Position numbers and translations under genes: made by a program. 64,000 bases of DNA from Mycobacterium shigaense (GTDB lineage: Bacteria > Actinomycetota > Actinomycetes > Mycobacteriales > Mycobacteriaceae), in contig NZ_AP018164.1 in NCBI RefSeq assembly GCF_002356315.1, positions 4,960,001-5,024,000 on the forward strand, given 5' to 3'. Positions 1-6,911 of the stretch are shown in pieces; the stretch's first letter is position 1; each line of letters opens with the position of its first letter. The notes beneath the pieces were generated by a model. It did not search any database and had not been told where the DNA came from. It was given only the letters and a program-made list of their open reading frames with translations.

Positions 1-1263
1 CTGACCGAAGTCGTCGTCCTCGGCGCGCAACGTGTAGGCCGCGCGGATCATCTCGCCGTCCGCCTGCCAACGCACCTCGGCGGCGCGCGCCGGGTCGGCC
101 TGCGGACCGCCGTAAGAGTTGGGGGCGTAGACCGGATCCGAGACGTTGGTCATCCGCATCGCGCCGTCTTTGGAGTAGCTGTTCACCTCGACCTTTGGCG
201 TGTTGACCGGAATCTGCCGATAGTTGGTCCCCAGCCGCGCGCGATGCGCATCGGAGTACGAGAAGCCGCGCGCCAGCAGCATCTTGTCGGGGCTCAAGCC
301 GGTACCGGGCACGGTGTTGTTGGGCTCGAACGCGGCCTGCTCGATCTCCGTGTGGTAGTCGGTGACGTTGCGGTTCAGGGTCATCTTGCCGACGTCGATC
401 AGCGGGTAATCGCCGTGCGGCCACACCTTGGTCAGGTCGAAGGGGTTGAACCGGTATGTCTTGGCCTCCTCAAACGGCATGATCTGCATCTTCAGCGTCC
501 AGCTGGGGTGATCGCCGCGCTCGATCGCCTCGTATAGATCCCGCTGGTGGTAGTCACCGTCCTCGCCGGCCAGTTGGTCGGCGTCCTCTTGAGTCAGGAA
601 CTCGATGCCCTGATCGGTGATGAAGTGGTACTTCACCCAGAAGATCTCGCCTCCGGCGTTGATCCAGCTGTAGGTGTGGCTGCTGTAGCCGTTCATGTTT
701 CGCCAGGTCTTCGGGATGCCCCGATCACCCATCAACCAGGTGACCTGATGGGCCGACTCCGGCGACAGGCTCCAGAAGTCCCACTGCATGTTGTGGTCGC
801 GCAAGTTCGTTGCCTGCATCCGCTTTTGAGATCGGATGAAGTGCTGGAACTTCAGCGGGTCACGCATGAAGAAGACCGGTGTGTTGTTGCCGACCAGATC
901 GAAGTTGCCCTCGGTCGTGTAGAACTTCAGCGCGAAGCCGCGCGGGTCGCGCCAGGTGTCCGGGCTGCCGCGCTCGCCGGCCACCGTGGAGAACCGGGCC
1001 AGCATCTCGGTGTTGGTGCCGGGCTGGAATACCGCGGCCCGGGTGTAGTTGCTGACATCGTTGGTCACCTCGAACTGGCCGAAGGCGCCTCCGCCCTTGG
1101 CATGCGGCTGACGCTCGGGGATGCGTTCCCGGTTGAACTGCGCCATCTGCTCGATGAGGTAGTGGTCCTGCAGCAGGATCGGACCGTCGGGTCCGATCGT
1201 CAGCGACTTGTCGTCGCTGGGTGCCGCGATACCGGCGTCGTTGGTGGTGAATCGTTCCGTCAT
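1..1263 (-). CDS. katA: Catalase (small-subunit monofunctional type), 3' end beyond the window
   Basis: Haem catalase that disproportionates hydrogen peroxide in the cytosol. The first 421 codons are visible and the gene continues past the left edge. Seen: the distal His in ERQPHAKGGGAFG (His54), the active-site Asn in VGNNTPVFF (Asn127), and the proximal haem Tyr in FSYSDAHRARLG (about Tyr336). All key residues are intact. The ATG at 1261-1263 is preceded by a GAGGAG ribosome site. The short N-terminus before the His motif fits the small-subunit (clade 3) catalases rather than the large KatE type. The next gene to the right runs in the same direction but ends in its own hairpin, so this gene is probably transcribed alone. 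The symbol is a family-level choice. Confidence 0.9.
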   Translation of the reverse strand, partial: MTERFTTNDAGIAAPSDDKSLTIGPDGPILLQDHYLIEQMAQFNRERIPERQPHAKGGGAFGQFEVTNDVSNYTRAAVFQPGTNTEMLARFSTVAGERGSPDTWRDPRGFALKFYTTEGNFDLVGNNTPVFFMRDPLKFQHFIRSQKRMQATNLRDHNMQWDFWSLSPESAHQVTWLMGDRGIPKTWRNMNGYSSHTYSWINAGGEIFWVKYHFITDQGIEFLTQEDADQLAGEDGDYHQRDLYEAIERGDHPSWTLKMQIMPFEEAKTYRFNPFDLTKVWPHGDYPLIDVGKMTLNRNVTDYHTEIEQAAFEPNNTVPGTGLSPDKMLLARGFSYSDAHRARLGTNYRQIPVNTPKVEVNSYSKDGAMRMTNVSDPVYAPNSYGGPQADPARAAEVRWQADGEMIRAAYTLRAEDDDFGQ

Positions 1264-1378
1264 GTGGCCATCTCCTCGTCGCCTGGGCTGACCTTACGTA
1301 TACCGAGGGCAGTGCGACGAGTACCCACGGAGTTTCAAGCCGAACCGGCGTCAACGCGTTTCGGCCACCCAAAGCAAG

Positions 1379-1408
1379 GGCCGGCGCCCCGTCTACGGGG
1401 CGCCGGCC
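1379..1408 (-). terminator. Strong GC hairpin after the first Pro/Gly-rich gene
   Basis: A 13-bp perfect stem (1379-1391 with 1396-1408) and a TCTA loop lies 18 bp past the stop of the minus-strand gene ending at 1427. No T-tract is seen, which is common for mycobacterial terminators. Confidence 0.65.
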
Positions 1409-1426
1409 GGCGATGCCGCGTGCGAG

Positions 1427-1960
1427 CTACGAACGTGGCGCCGGGCTCGCAGGCGTGCTCGACGGCGACGGGCCGGGACCGAACGGGCCGCCGGGACCGA
1501 ACGGGCCGATGAACACCGGCCCGCCCTGACCGCCCGGGCCGAACGCCGGCGGATAGCCGGGGCCGCCGGGGCCGAAGCCGGGGCCGGGCCCGGACCAGGG
1601 CCCGGGGCCGCCAGGACCCCCGTATTGCCACGGTCCCGGGCCGCCCGGGCCGCCGGGGCCGAACATGCCCGGATGATGCTTGTGGCAGTAGTGGTAGTGC
1701 CCGAAGAGCACGGCTCCGGAGAAGAACACCACCGACAGGATGAACACGATGCCGGCGACGATGACCACCCACGCGGCGGCCAGATACAGCTTGGGCGGCT
1801 TGAGGCGCTCGGGCTGCGCGGGAGGTCCCGCCTGCACCGGCGGCCGCACCGGTGGCGCTGGTGGCGGTGGCGGTGGCGCTGGTGGCGGTGGCGGTGGCGG
1901 TGGCGGTGGGACGACGCCGGCGGGCGCCGGCTCGGTCGAGGGTTCTGGTGTATCACTCAT
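1427..1960 (-). CDS. Pro/Gly-rich single-pass membrane protein with His-rich patch
   Basis: Predicted 177 aa, starting at the ATG at 1958-1960 (MSDTPEPSTE); an upstream in-frame ATG at 2011 gives a less likely N-extension. Order seen: a proline-rich N-terminus with long proline runs, one hydrophobic segment (LYLAAAWVVIVAGIVFILSV), a His-rich stretch GHYHYCHKHHPGM, then a long Gly/Pro tail of GPGGPG-like repeats. The architecture matches the next gene at 2181-2558, so they look like paralogues. It corresponds in position to the conserved proline-rich proteins around Rv3705A/Rv3706c of M. tuberculosis (recalled, not checked). Function is unknown. The low-complexity coding repeats make homology searches unreliable. 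Confidence 0.7.
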   Translation of the reverse strand: MSDTPEPSTEPAPAGVVPPPPPPPPPPAPPPPPPAPPVRPPVQAGPPAQPERLKPPKLYLAAAWVVIVAGIVFILSVVFFSGAVLFGHYHYCHKHHPGMFGPGGPGGPGPWQYGGPGGPGPWSGPGPGFGPGGPGYPPAFGPGGQGGPVFIGPFGPGGPFGPGPSPSSTPASPAPRS

Positions 1961-2066
1961 GCCTTGCATACTGCCCGTGTCGGGCGCGTCGTAACAGGTC
2001 GCGTGTGACAAAGTTGCTGTGAATTAACCGAATTGGGTTCTAAGAACAGCGCGGCACGCAATGCCG

Positions 2067-2098
2067 GTAGCCCGGCGCTCCCCCGAGCGCCGGGCTAC
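2067..2098 (-). terminator. Hairpin downstream of the second Pro/Gly-rich gene
   Basis: A 14-bp perfect stem (2067-2080 with 2085-2098) and CCCC loop lies about 80 bp past the stop at 2181, on the minus-strand reading. Confidence 0.6.
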
Positions 2099-2180
2099 TT
2101 GCTGTCGAATTGATGGCCCCCGGGGTCCTCCTATCGCCCCGTGAGCATCTGAACGGGTTGGCGGCTTTCCCGCACCGGCA

Positions 2181-2558
2181 CTACGGCGTGTGCGAGGGAG
2201 CAACCGATGACGGGATCTGGCCGGGACCGGGGACACCGGGACCGGCCGAGCCGCCCTGCAGCGCACCCTGCGGAGCCGGCGGCGGCCCGAACGGACCACC
2301 CGGGCCGCCCATCCGGTGATGCCATCCCGCTGCCGCGTGGTGTTTGTGGTAGCGGTGATGGCCGCCGTGGTGCCCCAGCGCCAAGCCGGCGAAGAAGATC
2401 ACGGAGACGATGAAGACGACGCCGGCGACGATGGCAACCCATGCCGCGGCCAGGAAGACCCTGGGGGTCTTGTAGACGGGTGACGCGGGCTCGACGGCCG
2501 GCGCCGGGGCGGTGGCGGTCGCAGACCGCGCAGTTGGGGTTTCAGATGTTTCACTCAT
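2181..2558 (-). CDS. Small membrane protein with His-rich juxtamembrane region, paralogue of 1427-1960
   Basis: Predicted 125 aa from the ATG at 2556-2558 (MSETSETPTARS). An Ala/Pro-rich N-terminus is followed by one hydrophobic segment (FLAAAWVAIVAGVVFIVSVI), then GHHGGHHRYHKHH and a Gly/Pro tail. The sequence around the membrane segment (AAAWV.IVAG.VFI.SV) is nearly the same as in the gene to its left, which supports a tandem duplication. His clusters next to a membrane suggest metal or proton interaction, but that is inference. It has its own hairpin on the 3' side. The function is not recognised. Confidence 0.7.
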   Translation of the reverse strand: MSETSETPTARSATATAPAPAVEPASPVYKTPRVFLAAAWVAIVAGVVFIVSVIFFAGLALGHHGGHHRYHKHHAAAGWHHRMGGPGGPFGPPPAPQGALQGGSAGPGVPGPGQIPSSVAPSHTP

Positions 2559-2703
2559 GAGACACATGATGCGGCGGTCAACAGTAGTGGCCGCTATGCG
2601 CCGCTTATGTAGCAGCTGTGAGCTGAAAACCACGTCCCACCTGGCGAAACCACTACCCGGACCAGGCAAGTCGGCCCGCAGGTCGGTCGGCGCTAAATGA
2701 TCG

Positions 2704-2737
2704 AGTGCCGGCCGACAAGTCCATGTCGGCCGGCACT
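2704..2737 (-). terminator. Hairpin after the small secreted-protein gene
   Basis: A perfect 14-bp stem (2704-2717 with 2724-2737) with a 6-nt loop lies 13 bp past the stop of the minus-strand gene ending at 2751. Confidence 0.65.
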
Positions 2738-2750
2738 GAGCGCGATGCGT

Positions 2751-2993
2751 CTAGTCGCGGATCTCGAACGGGACGCGGATGGCTCCGTTACCGTGTGCCT
2801 GGTGCCGCACCGGGGGCGGCGGGGGAACAGGAGCCGGCTGGCCCTGCAGATCATCGCCGGGAACGCCGGGCGCAACCGGCTCGGCCAACGTTGCACTCTT
2901 CATTTCCAGCTCAGCGCCGACCCCTGCGGCCAAACCAACCAAAACGGCACCAGCAGCCAGAGCAAGCCTGAACTTCGCGACGTTGGATGACAA
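2751..2993 (-). CDS. Small secreted or membrane-anchored Pro-rich protein
   Basis: Predicted 80 aa beginning with TTG at 2991-2993, chosen because a GGAGAG ribosome site sits just upstream and the N-terminus then reads as a signal/anchor sequence (FRLALAAGAVLVGLAAGVGA). The mature part is short, Pro-rich (PAPVPPPPPV) and ends IRVPFEIRD. No domain is recognised. It is followed by its own hairpin and preceded by an AT-rich intergenic region with three palindromic repeats, so it may be separately regulated. The small size and TTG start leave some doubt. Confidence 0.6.
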   Translation of the reverse strand: MSSNVAKFRLALAAGAVLVGLAAGVGAELEMKSATLAEPVAPGVPGDDLQGQPAPVPPPPPVRHQAHGNGAIRVPFEIRD

Positions 2994-3327
2994 TTTCTCT
3001 CCGTAAAGCTAGTTGGATTACGTTGCTCCGCAGCATGGTCCCGAAGTATTCCGAATTTGCTATGCCACTATTGCGCGGAAGTAAAAGAGTTCTCGCATAG
3101 TTGCGTTTATTTCGCTGAAGTTAAGAACTTCTCCTCGGCTAGATTGCGGCGAAGTAAACAACTCCTCTCACGCTCGGTTGCGGCACGCGGGCGTGACCGC
3201 GCCTAGAACGCGTGACTTGTTGTGCGCCAACATCTTTCGGCAATCGACCCGCTCGATTGGCGGCAAGGCGCCGCCCACTGCCTGTACTACAACAAGTCAT
3301 TGATAAAGCGGCGCGGGTTTCTCGCCG
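2994..3327. other. 334-bp AT-rich intergenic region
   Basis: No credible ORF. It is distinctly richer in A/T than its surroundings and carries three copies of a 17-bp palindrome-like motif at 3078, 3117 and 3151. It lies upstream of the minus-strand gene starting at 2993 and downstream of the minus-strand gene ending at 3328. Confidence 0.7.
3078..3167. repeat. Three spaced copies of a GAAGTNAANAACTTCTC-like motif
   Basis: Copies at 3078-3094, 3117-3133 and 3151-3167. The middle copy contains the perfect inverted repeat GAAGTT-AAG-AACTTC; the outer two are degenerate versions. Start-to-start spacing is 39 and 34 bp. They lie 85 to 174 bp upstream of the TTG start at 2993, a plausible operator array for that gene. 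Confidence 0.6.
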
Positions 3328-4455
3328 CTACGGCTTGAATGGGTTCACCGCGAACTGGATTACCCGGTACGGCGCGGACACCCGCGCGCGGGTATCCCAT
3401 TGACTGACGAAGATGCGTAGTTCGTCGAGCGTCGAACCGGGCGAGATGTATCCGCCGTACGGCTGCGCCAGCCGGTTGTCGGTCGGGGGCGGCAGGCTTT
3501 CCGCCGGCTCGGGCCACTCGTCGTGCTGCACGACCGTGGTCACCGGCGCGGTGCCCAGGGAGGTGGGGTCGTCGGCCACCCGGACTTCCATGTTGCCGGT
3601 GCTGGCGTTGAAATAGGACAGGACCGTCTTGCCGTCGATCTGCCGCACGCACATCTCGCCGACCTGGTCGGGCCACAGCGGCGTCGGCCGCTTGTTCCAG
3701 CCGCCGTCGGGCCCGGCCGCCCAGCCCTGCCAGCGGGACCGATCGGTAAAGCTCTGGGGCGTGGCCCGGTACAGCACCACGGGTTGGCTGCGAGTGAAGC
3801 TATTGGCCACGATGTAGACCCATCCGGTCTGCGAATCGGGCGTGGGAATCGGGTCGTAGTAGCCGCTGATCTGCGTTTGCGAGCCGCCCTGATAGGCCGC
3901 CTCCCGCTTGGACCCGGACACCGTCTGCCAGCCGGCGTGCGCCGGCTCGGCCGCCACCAGCCGCGAGGTCTGCGGCTTCAGGTCCTTGGTCGTGGTGACC
4001 ATCATGTAGTTGCGGCGGTTGATCTCGACCACCCCAGCGGGTAGCTGCGAATCCCCTGCCGGTGTCGGATCGGCCAGCAGCGGCCTGGTGATTCCGGTGA
4101 CGCCGGTGTAGCGCACCCCGTCGGGGTCGTCGATGGACGCCGTGTCGACATGCAGCGCGACCGGCGAATACCAGCCGCCGAATCCGACGCCCTGGCCGGC
4201 GAAGCTATCGCCGCACACCTGCAGCAGTTCGGTTGGGAATTCAAGAAATTCGCACAGATCGGTTGCGCCGATGCCGTAATCCTTTGTGGTGGTCCCGGTT
4301 CCGGCCGTCGGTCCGAGCCGCATCACCTGCCCCGGCGCCAGTGGCTGCAGGATCGGCTGCGGGGCCGGCGCAGGCGGGTCTGCATGTGCGATCCAAACAG
4401 GCTGCAGCACAAGCAAACATGTCACGGACACGATTGAAGTTGAGCACCGCATCAT
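3328..4455 (-). CDS. Secreted DUF4185-type protein
   Basis: Predicted 375 aa starting at one of two adjacent ATGs (4450-4455). A signal peptide is visible (CSTSIVSVTCLLVLQPVWIAHA) with cleavage expected after HADP. The mature protein has repeated YGGY/WYSPVAL and VYIVANSFTR-like strands typical of a DUF4185/beta-propeller-like fold related to sugar-active proteins. It corresponds in position to Rv3707c, upstream of asd. It lies 32 bp past the asd stop on the same strand and may be co-transcribed with ask-asd. No catalytic role is established from the sequence. The longer ORF back to 4527 would overlap asd and mask the signal peptide. Confidence 0.8.
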   Translation of the reverse strand: MMRCSTSIVSVTCLLVLQPVWIAHADPPAPAPQPILQPLAPGQVMRLGPTAGTGTTTKDYGIGATDLCEFLEFPTELLQVCGDSFAGQGVGFGGWYSPVALHVDTASIDDPDGVRYTGVTGITRPLLADPTPAGDSQLPAGVVEINRRNYMMVTTTKDLKPQTSRLVAAEPAHAGWQTVSGSKREAAYQGGSQTQISGYYDPIPTPDSQTGWVYIVANSFTRSQPVVLYRATPQSFTDRSRWQGWAAGPDGGWNKRPTPLWPDQVGEMCVRQIDGKTVLSYFNASTGNMEVRVADDPTSLGTAPVTTVVQHDEWPEPAESLPPPTDNRLAQPYGGYISPGSTLDELRIFVSQWDTRARVSAPYRVIQFAVNPFKP

Positions 4456-4486
4456 CAGCCGGCCGCGCGCGGGACTCACCCGCGGA

Positions 4487-5533
4487 TCACAATGCCGAGT
4501 GCAGTTCCGAGGCCAGCAGTTCGGCAATCTGGATGGTGTTCAGGGCGGCCCCCTTGCGCAGGTTGTCTCCCGACACGAACAGGGCCAGGCCCCGGCCATC
4601 CGCGACGCCCTCGTCGTACCGGATCCGGCCGACCAGCGACTCGTCGACGCCGGCGGCCGCCAACGGCGTCGGCACGTCGACCAGCTTCACCCCCGGTGCG
4701 CCGGCGAGCAGTTCGCGGGCGCGCCCGGGCGAGAGCGGGCGCGCGAACTCGGCGTTGATCGACAGCGAGTGCCCGGTGAAGACCGGGACCCGCACGCAGG
4801 TTCCGCTCACCAGCAGCTCGGGGATCCCGAGGATCTTGCGGCTCTCGTAGCGCAGCTTCTGGTCCTCGTCGGTTTCGCCGGATCCGTCGTCCACCAGCGA
4901 GCCGGCCAGCGGCAGCACATTGAAGGCGATGGGCGCGACGTAGGTCTTCGGTGCCGGGAACTGCAGCGCCCTGCCGTCGTGCACCAACTGCTCGGCGTCG
5001 TCGATCACCGCGCGCGCCTGCGTGGCCAGCTCTTCGACGCCGGCCAACCCGCTGCCGGACACGGCCTGATAGCTCGAGACCACCAGACGCCGCAGTTGGG
5101 CCTCGTCGTGCAGCGGTTTCAGCACCGGCATCGCGGCCATCGTGGTGCAGTTCGGGTTGGCGATGATGCCCTTCGGCCGGCTGCCGGCGTCGCGGGTGAA
5201 GTTGACCTCCGACACCACCAGCGGCACGTCCGGGTCCTTGCGCCAGGCCGAGGAGTTGTCGATCACGGTCACGCCCGCCGCGGCGAACCGCGGGGCCTGC
5301 ACCAGCGACATCGTCTTGCCGGCCGAGAACACTGCGATGTCCAGGCCGGTCGGGTCCGCCGTCGCGGCGTCCTCGACCTCGATCTCCTGCCCGCGGAATC
5401 CCAGCTTGCGGCCCTGCGACCGGGCAGACGCGAAGAATCGCACGGACGTCGCGGGAAAGTCGCGTTCCTCGAGCAGGTTGCGCATCACCTGGCCAACCTG
5501 GCCGGTGGCTCCAACTACCCCGATGGCAACCAT
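4487..5533 (-). CDS. asd: Aspartate-semialdehyde dehydrogenase
   Basis: 348 aa. It reduces aspartyl-4-phosphate to aspartate semialdehyde with NADPH, feeding Lys/DAP, Thr, Met and Ile synthesis. Seen: the N-terminal Rossmann motif GVVGATGQVG, the catalytic Cys in NPNCTTM, and a SYQAVSGSG segment characteristic of the family. The length matches the family. The ATG directly abuts the ask stop codon (TAG|ATG at 5531-5536), so translation is probably coupled to ask. Same order as Rv3709c-Rv3708c in M. tuberculosis. Confidence 0.97.
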   Translation of the reverse strand: MVAIGVVGATGQVGQVMRNLLEERDFPATSVRFFASARSQGRKLGFRGQEIEVEDAATADPTGLDIAVFSAGKTMSLVQAPRFAAAGVTVIDNSSAWRKDPDVPLVVSEVNFTRDAGSRPKGIIANPNCTTMAAMPVLKPLHDEAQLRRLVVSSYQAVSGSGLAGVEELATQARAVIDDAEQLVHDGRALQFPAPKTYVAPIAFNVLPLAGSLVDDGSGETDEDQKLRYESRKILGIPELLVSGTCVRVPVFTGHSLSINAEFARPLSPGRARELLAGAPGVKLVDVPTPLAAAGVDESLVGRIRYDEGVADGRGLALFVSGDNLRKGAALNTIQIAELLASELHSAL

Positions 5534-6052
5534 CTAACGACCCGTCCCCGCATATACCGTGGCGGTCTCCTCGCCGCCCAGCCCGAACGCCTCGTGCAAC
5601 GCCAGGACGGCCTTGTCCAATTCAGTGTCGCGGCACAGCACCGAGATGCGGATCTCCGACGTGGACATCAGCTCGATGTTGACGCCGACCCTGGCCAGCG
5701 CCTCGCAGAAGGTCGCCGTGACGCCCGGATGGCTGCGCATCCCCGCGCCGACCAGCGACACCTTGCCGATGTGGTCGTCGTAGAGCAGCTGGGTGAAGCC
5801 GATCTCCTCCTTGAGGGCGTCCAGCTTGGCCACCGCGTTGGGTCCGACATCACGCGAGCAGGTGAACGTGATGTCGGTCTTGCCGTCCTCGACCTTGGAG
5901 ACGTTCTGTATCACCATGTCGATGTTCACGTCGGCGTCGGCGACGGCCCGGAACACGCTGGCCGCATAGCCGGGGATGTCGGGCAGCCCGACGATGGTCA
6001 CCTTGGCCTCGCTGCGATCGTGCGCGACGCCGGTCAGAATGGGGTCTTCCAT
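5534..6052 (-). CDS. ask: Probable aspartokinase beta subunit from internal in-frame start
   Basis: The in-frame ATG at 6050-6052 encodes MEDPILTGVAHDRSEAKVTI and runs to the ask stop, giving 172 aa made only of the ACT regulatory region. An AAGGA ribosome site lies 7 nt upstream inside the coding sequence. Both the position (Met250) and the N-terminal sequence agree with the known internal start of Corynebacterium glutamicum lysC-beta. Expression as a separate polypeptide is inferred. Confidence 0.6.
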   Translation of the reverse strand: MEDPILTGVAHDRSEAKVTIVGLPDIPGYAASVFRAVADADVNIDMVIQNVSKVEDGKTDITFTCSRDVGPNAVAKLDALKEEIGFTQLLYDDHIGKVSLVGAGMRSHPGVTATFCEALARVGVNIELMSTSEIRISVLCRDTELDKAVLALHEAFGLGGEETATVYAGTGR

Positions 6053-6799
6053 GGGTACGTCCTTGATCGATCCGACGACGACGGTGCCCAGTTTGTCCGA
6101 GTACGAGGACCGGACGTGCACGGGCAGGTTGTAACGGCGGGCATATTCGACGCAGCGCAGCATCAAGACTTTTGCGCCGCAGGCCGCCATCTCGAGCATT
6201 TCCTCGAAGGTCACGGTGTTCAGCTTGCGGGCGTTGGGCACGATTCGCGGGTCCGCGCTGAAGATCCCGTCGACGTCGGTATAGATCTCGCAGACGTCGG
6301 CGCCTAACGCGGCGGCCAGGGCGACGGCCGTGGTGTCCGAGCCGCCGCGGCCCAGTGTGGTGACGTCGCGAGTGTCCTGGCTCACGCCCTGAAAGCCCGC
6401 GACCAGCACGACATCGCCTTCGTCGAGAGCGGACTGCAGCCGCGTCGGCGTGACGTCGATGATCTTCGCGTTGCCGTGTGTGCTGGTCGTGATGACGCCG
6501 GCCTGCGAGCCGGTGAACGAGCGGGCGTGTGCGCCGAGCGACTCGACCGCCATGGCCACCAGGGCGTTGGAGATGCGCTCACCTGCCGTCAGCAGCATGT
6601 CGAGCTCGCGGGCCGGTGGGACGGGGCAGACCTGCTGAGCGAGGTCGAGCAGGTCGTCGGTGGTGTCGCCCATCGCCGAGACCACCACTACGACGTCGTT
6701 GCCCTGCTTCTTCGTCTCGACGATGCGTTCGGCGACGCGGCGGATGCGTTCGGCGTCGGCCACCGAAGATCCGCCGTACTTCTGTACGACCAGCGCCAC
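5534..6799 (-). CDS. ask: Aspartokinase (alpha subunit, with internal beta start)
   Basis: 421 aa from the GTG at 6797-6799, giving the family N-terminus VALVVQKYGGSSVAD. It phosphorylates aspartate, the committed step of the aspartate family. Seen: the KYGGSSVAD kinase motif, GRGGSDTTAVALAAAL, and two C-terminal ACT-domain stretches that bind Lys/Thr feedback inhibitors (about residues 265-421). The long ORF extending to 7165 is an artefact of an open frame. An internal ATG at 6050-6052 (Met250) with its own ribosome site would give a 172-aa beta subunit, as in corynebacterial lysC. It is cotranscribed with asd. Confidence 0.96.
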   Translation of the reverse strand: MALVVQKYGGSSVADAERIRRVAERIVETKKQGNDVVVVVSAMGDTTDDLLDLAQQVCPVPPARELDMLLTAGERISNALVAMAVESLGAHARSFTGSQAGVITTSTHGNAKIIDVTPTRLQSALDEGDVVLVAGFQGVSQDTRDVTTLGRGGSDTTAVALAAALGADVCEIYTDVDGIFSADPRIVPNARKLNTVTFEEMLEMAACGAKVLMLRCVEYARRYNLPVHVRSSYSDKLGTVVVGSIKDVPMEDPILTGVAHDRSEAKVTIVGLPDIPGYAASVFRAVADADVNIDMVIQNVSKVEDGKTDITFTCSRDVGPNAVAKLDALKEEIGFTQLLYDDHIGKVSLVGAGMRSHPGVTATFCEALARVGVNIELMSTSEIRISVLCRDTELDKAVLALHEAFGLGGEETATVYAGTGR

Positions 6800-6911
6800 T
6801 GTTCCCTGTCTGCCCTTCTGCGCCTTACAGATGCCCTTTTTCGGGCCCTGCCCAGCAGGTTCCACCCCCGGAGTTAAGTCCACAACAGAATACTGGGCAC
6901 GCGCCGGGAGT

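Noticed and set aside
1850..1920. Tandem GGTGGCGGT-type repeat resembling a microsatellite
   Set aside because: It codes the proline-rich N-terminus of the minus-strand protein, so it is a coding low-complexity run.
4286..6307. Long 673-aa plus-strand ORF opposite asd and ask
   Set aside because: It is an antisense shadow of high-GC coding sequence; the real genes asd and ask are on the minus strand with full motifs.
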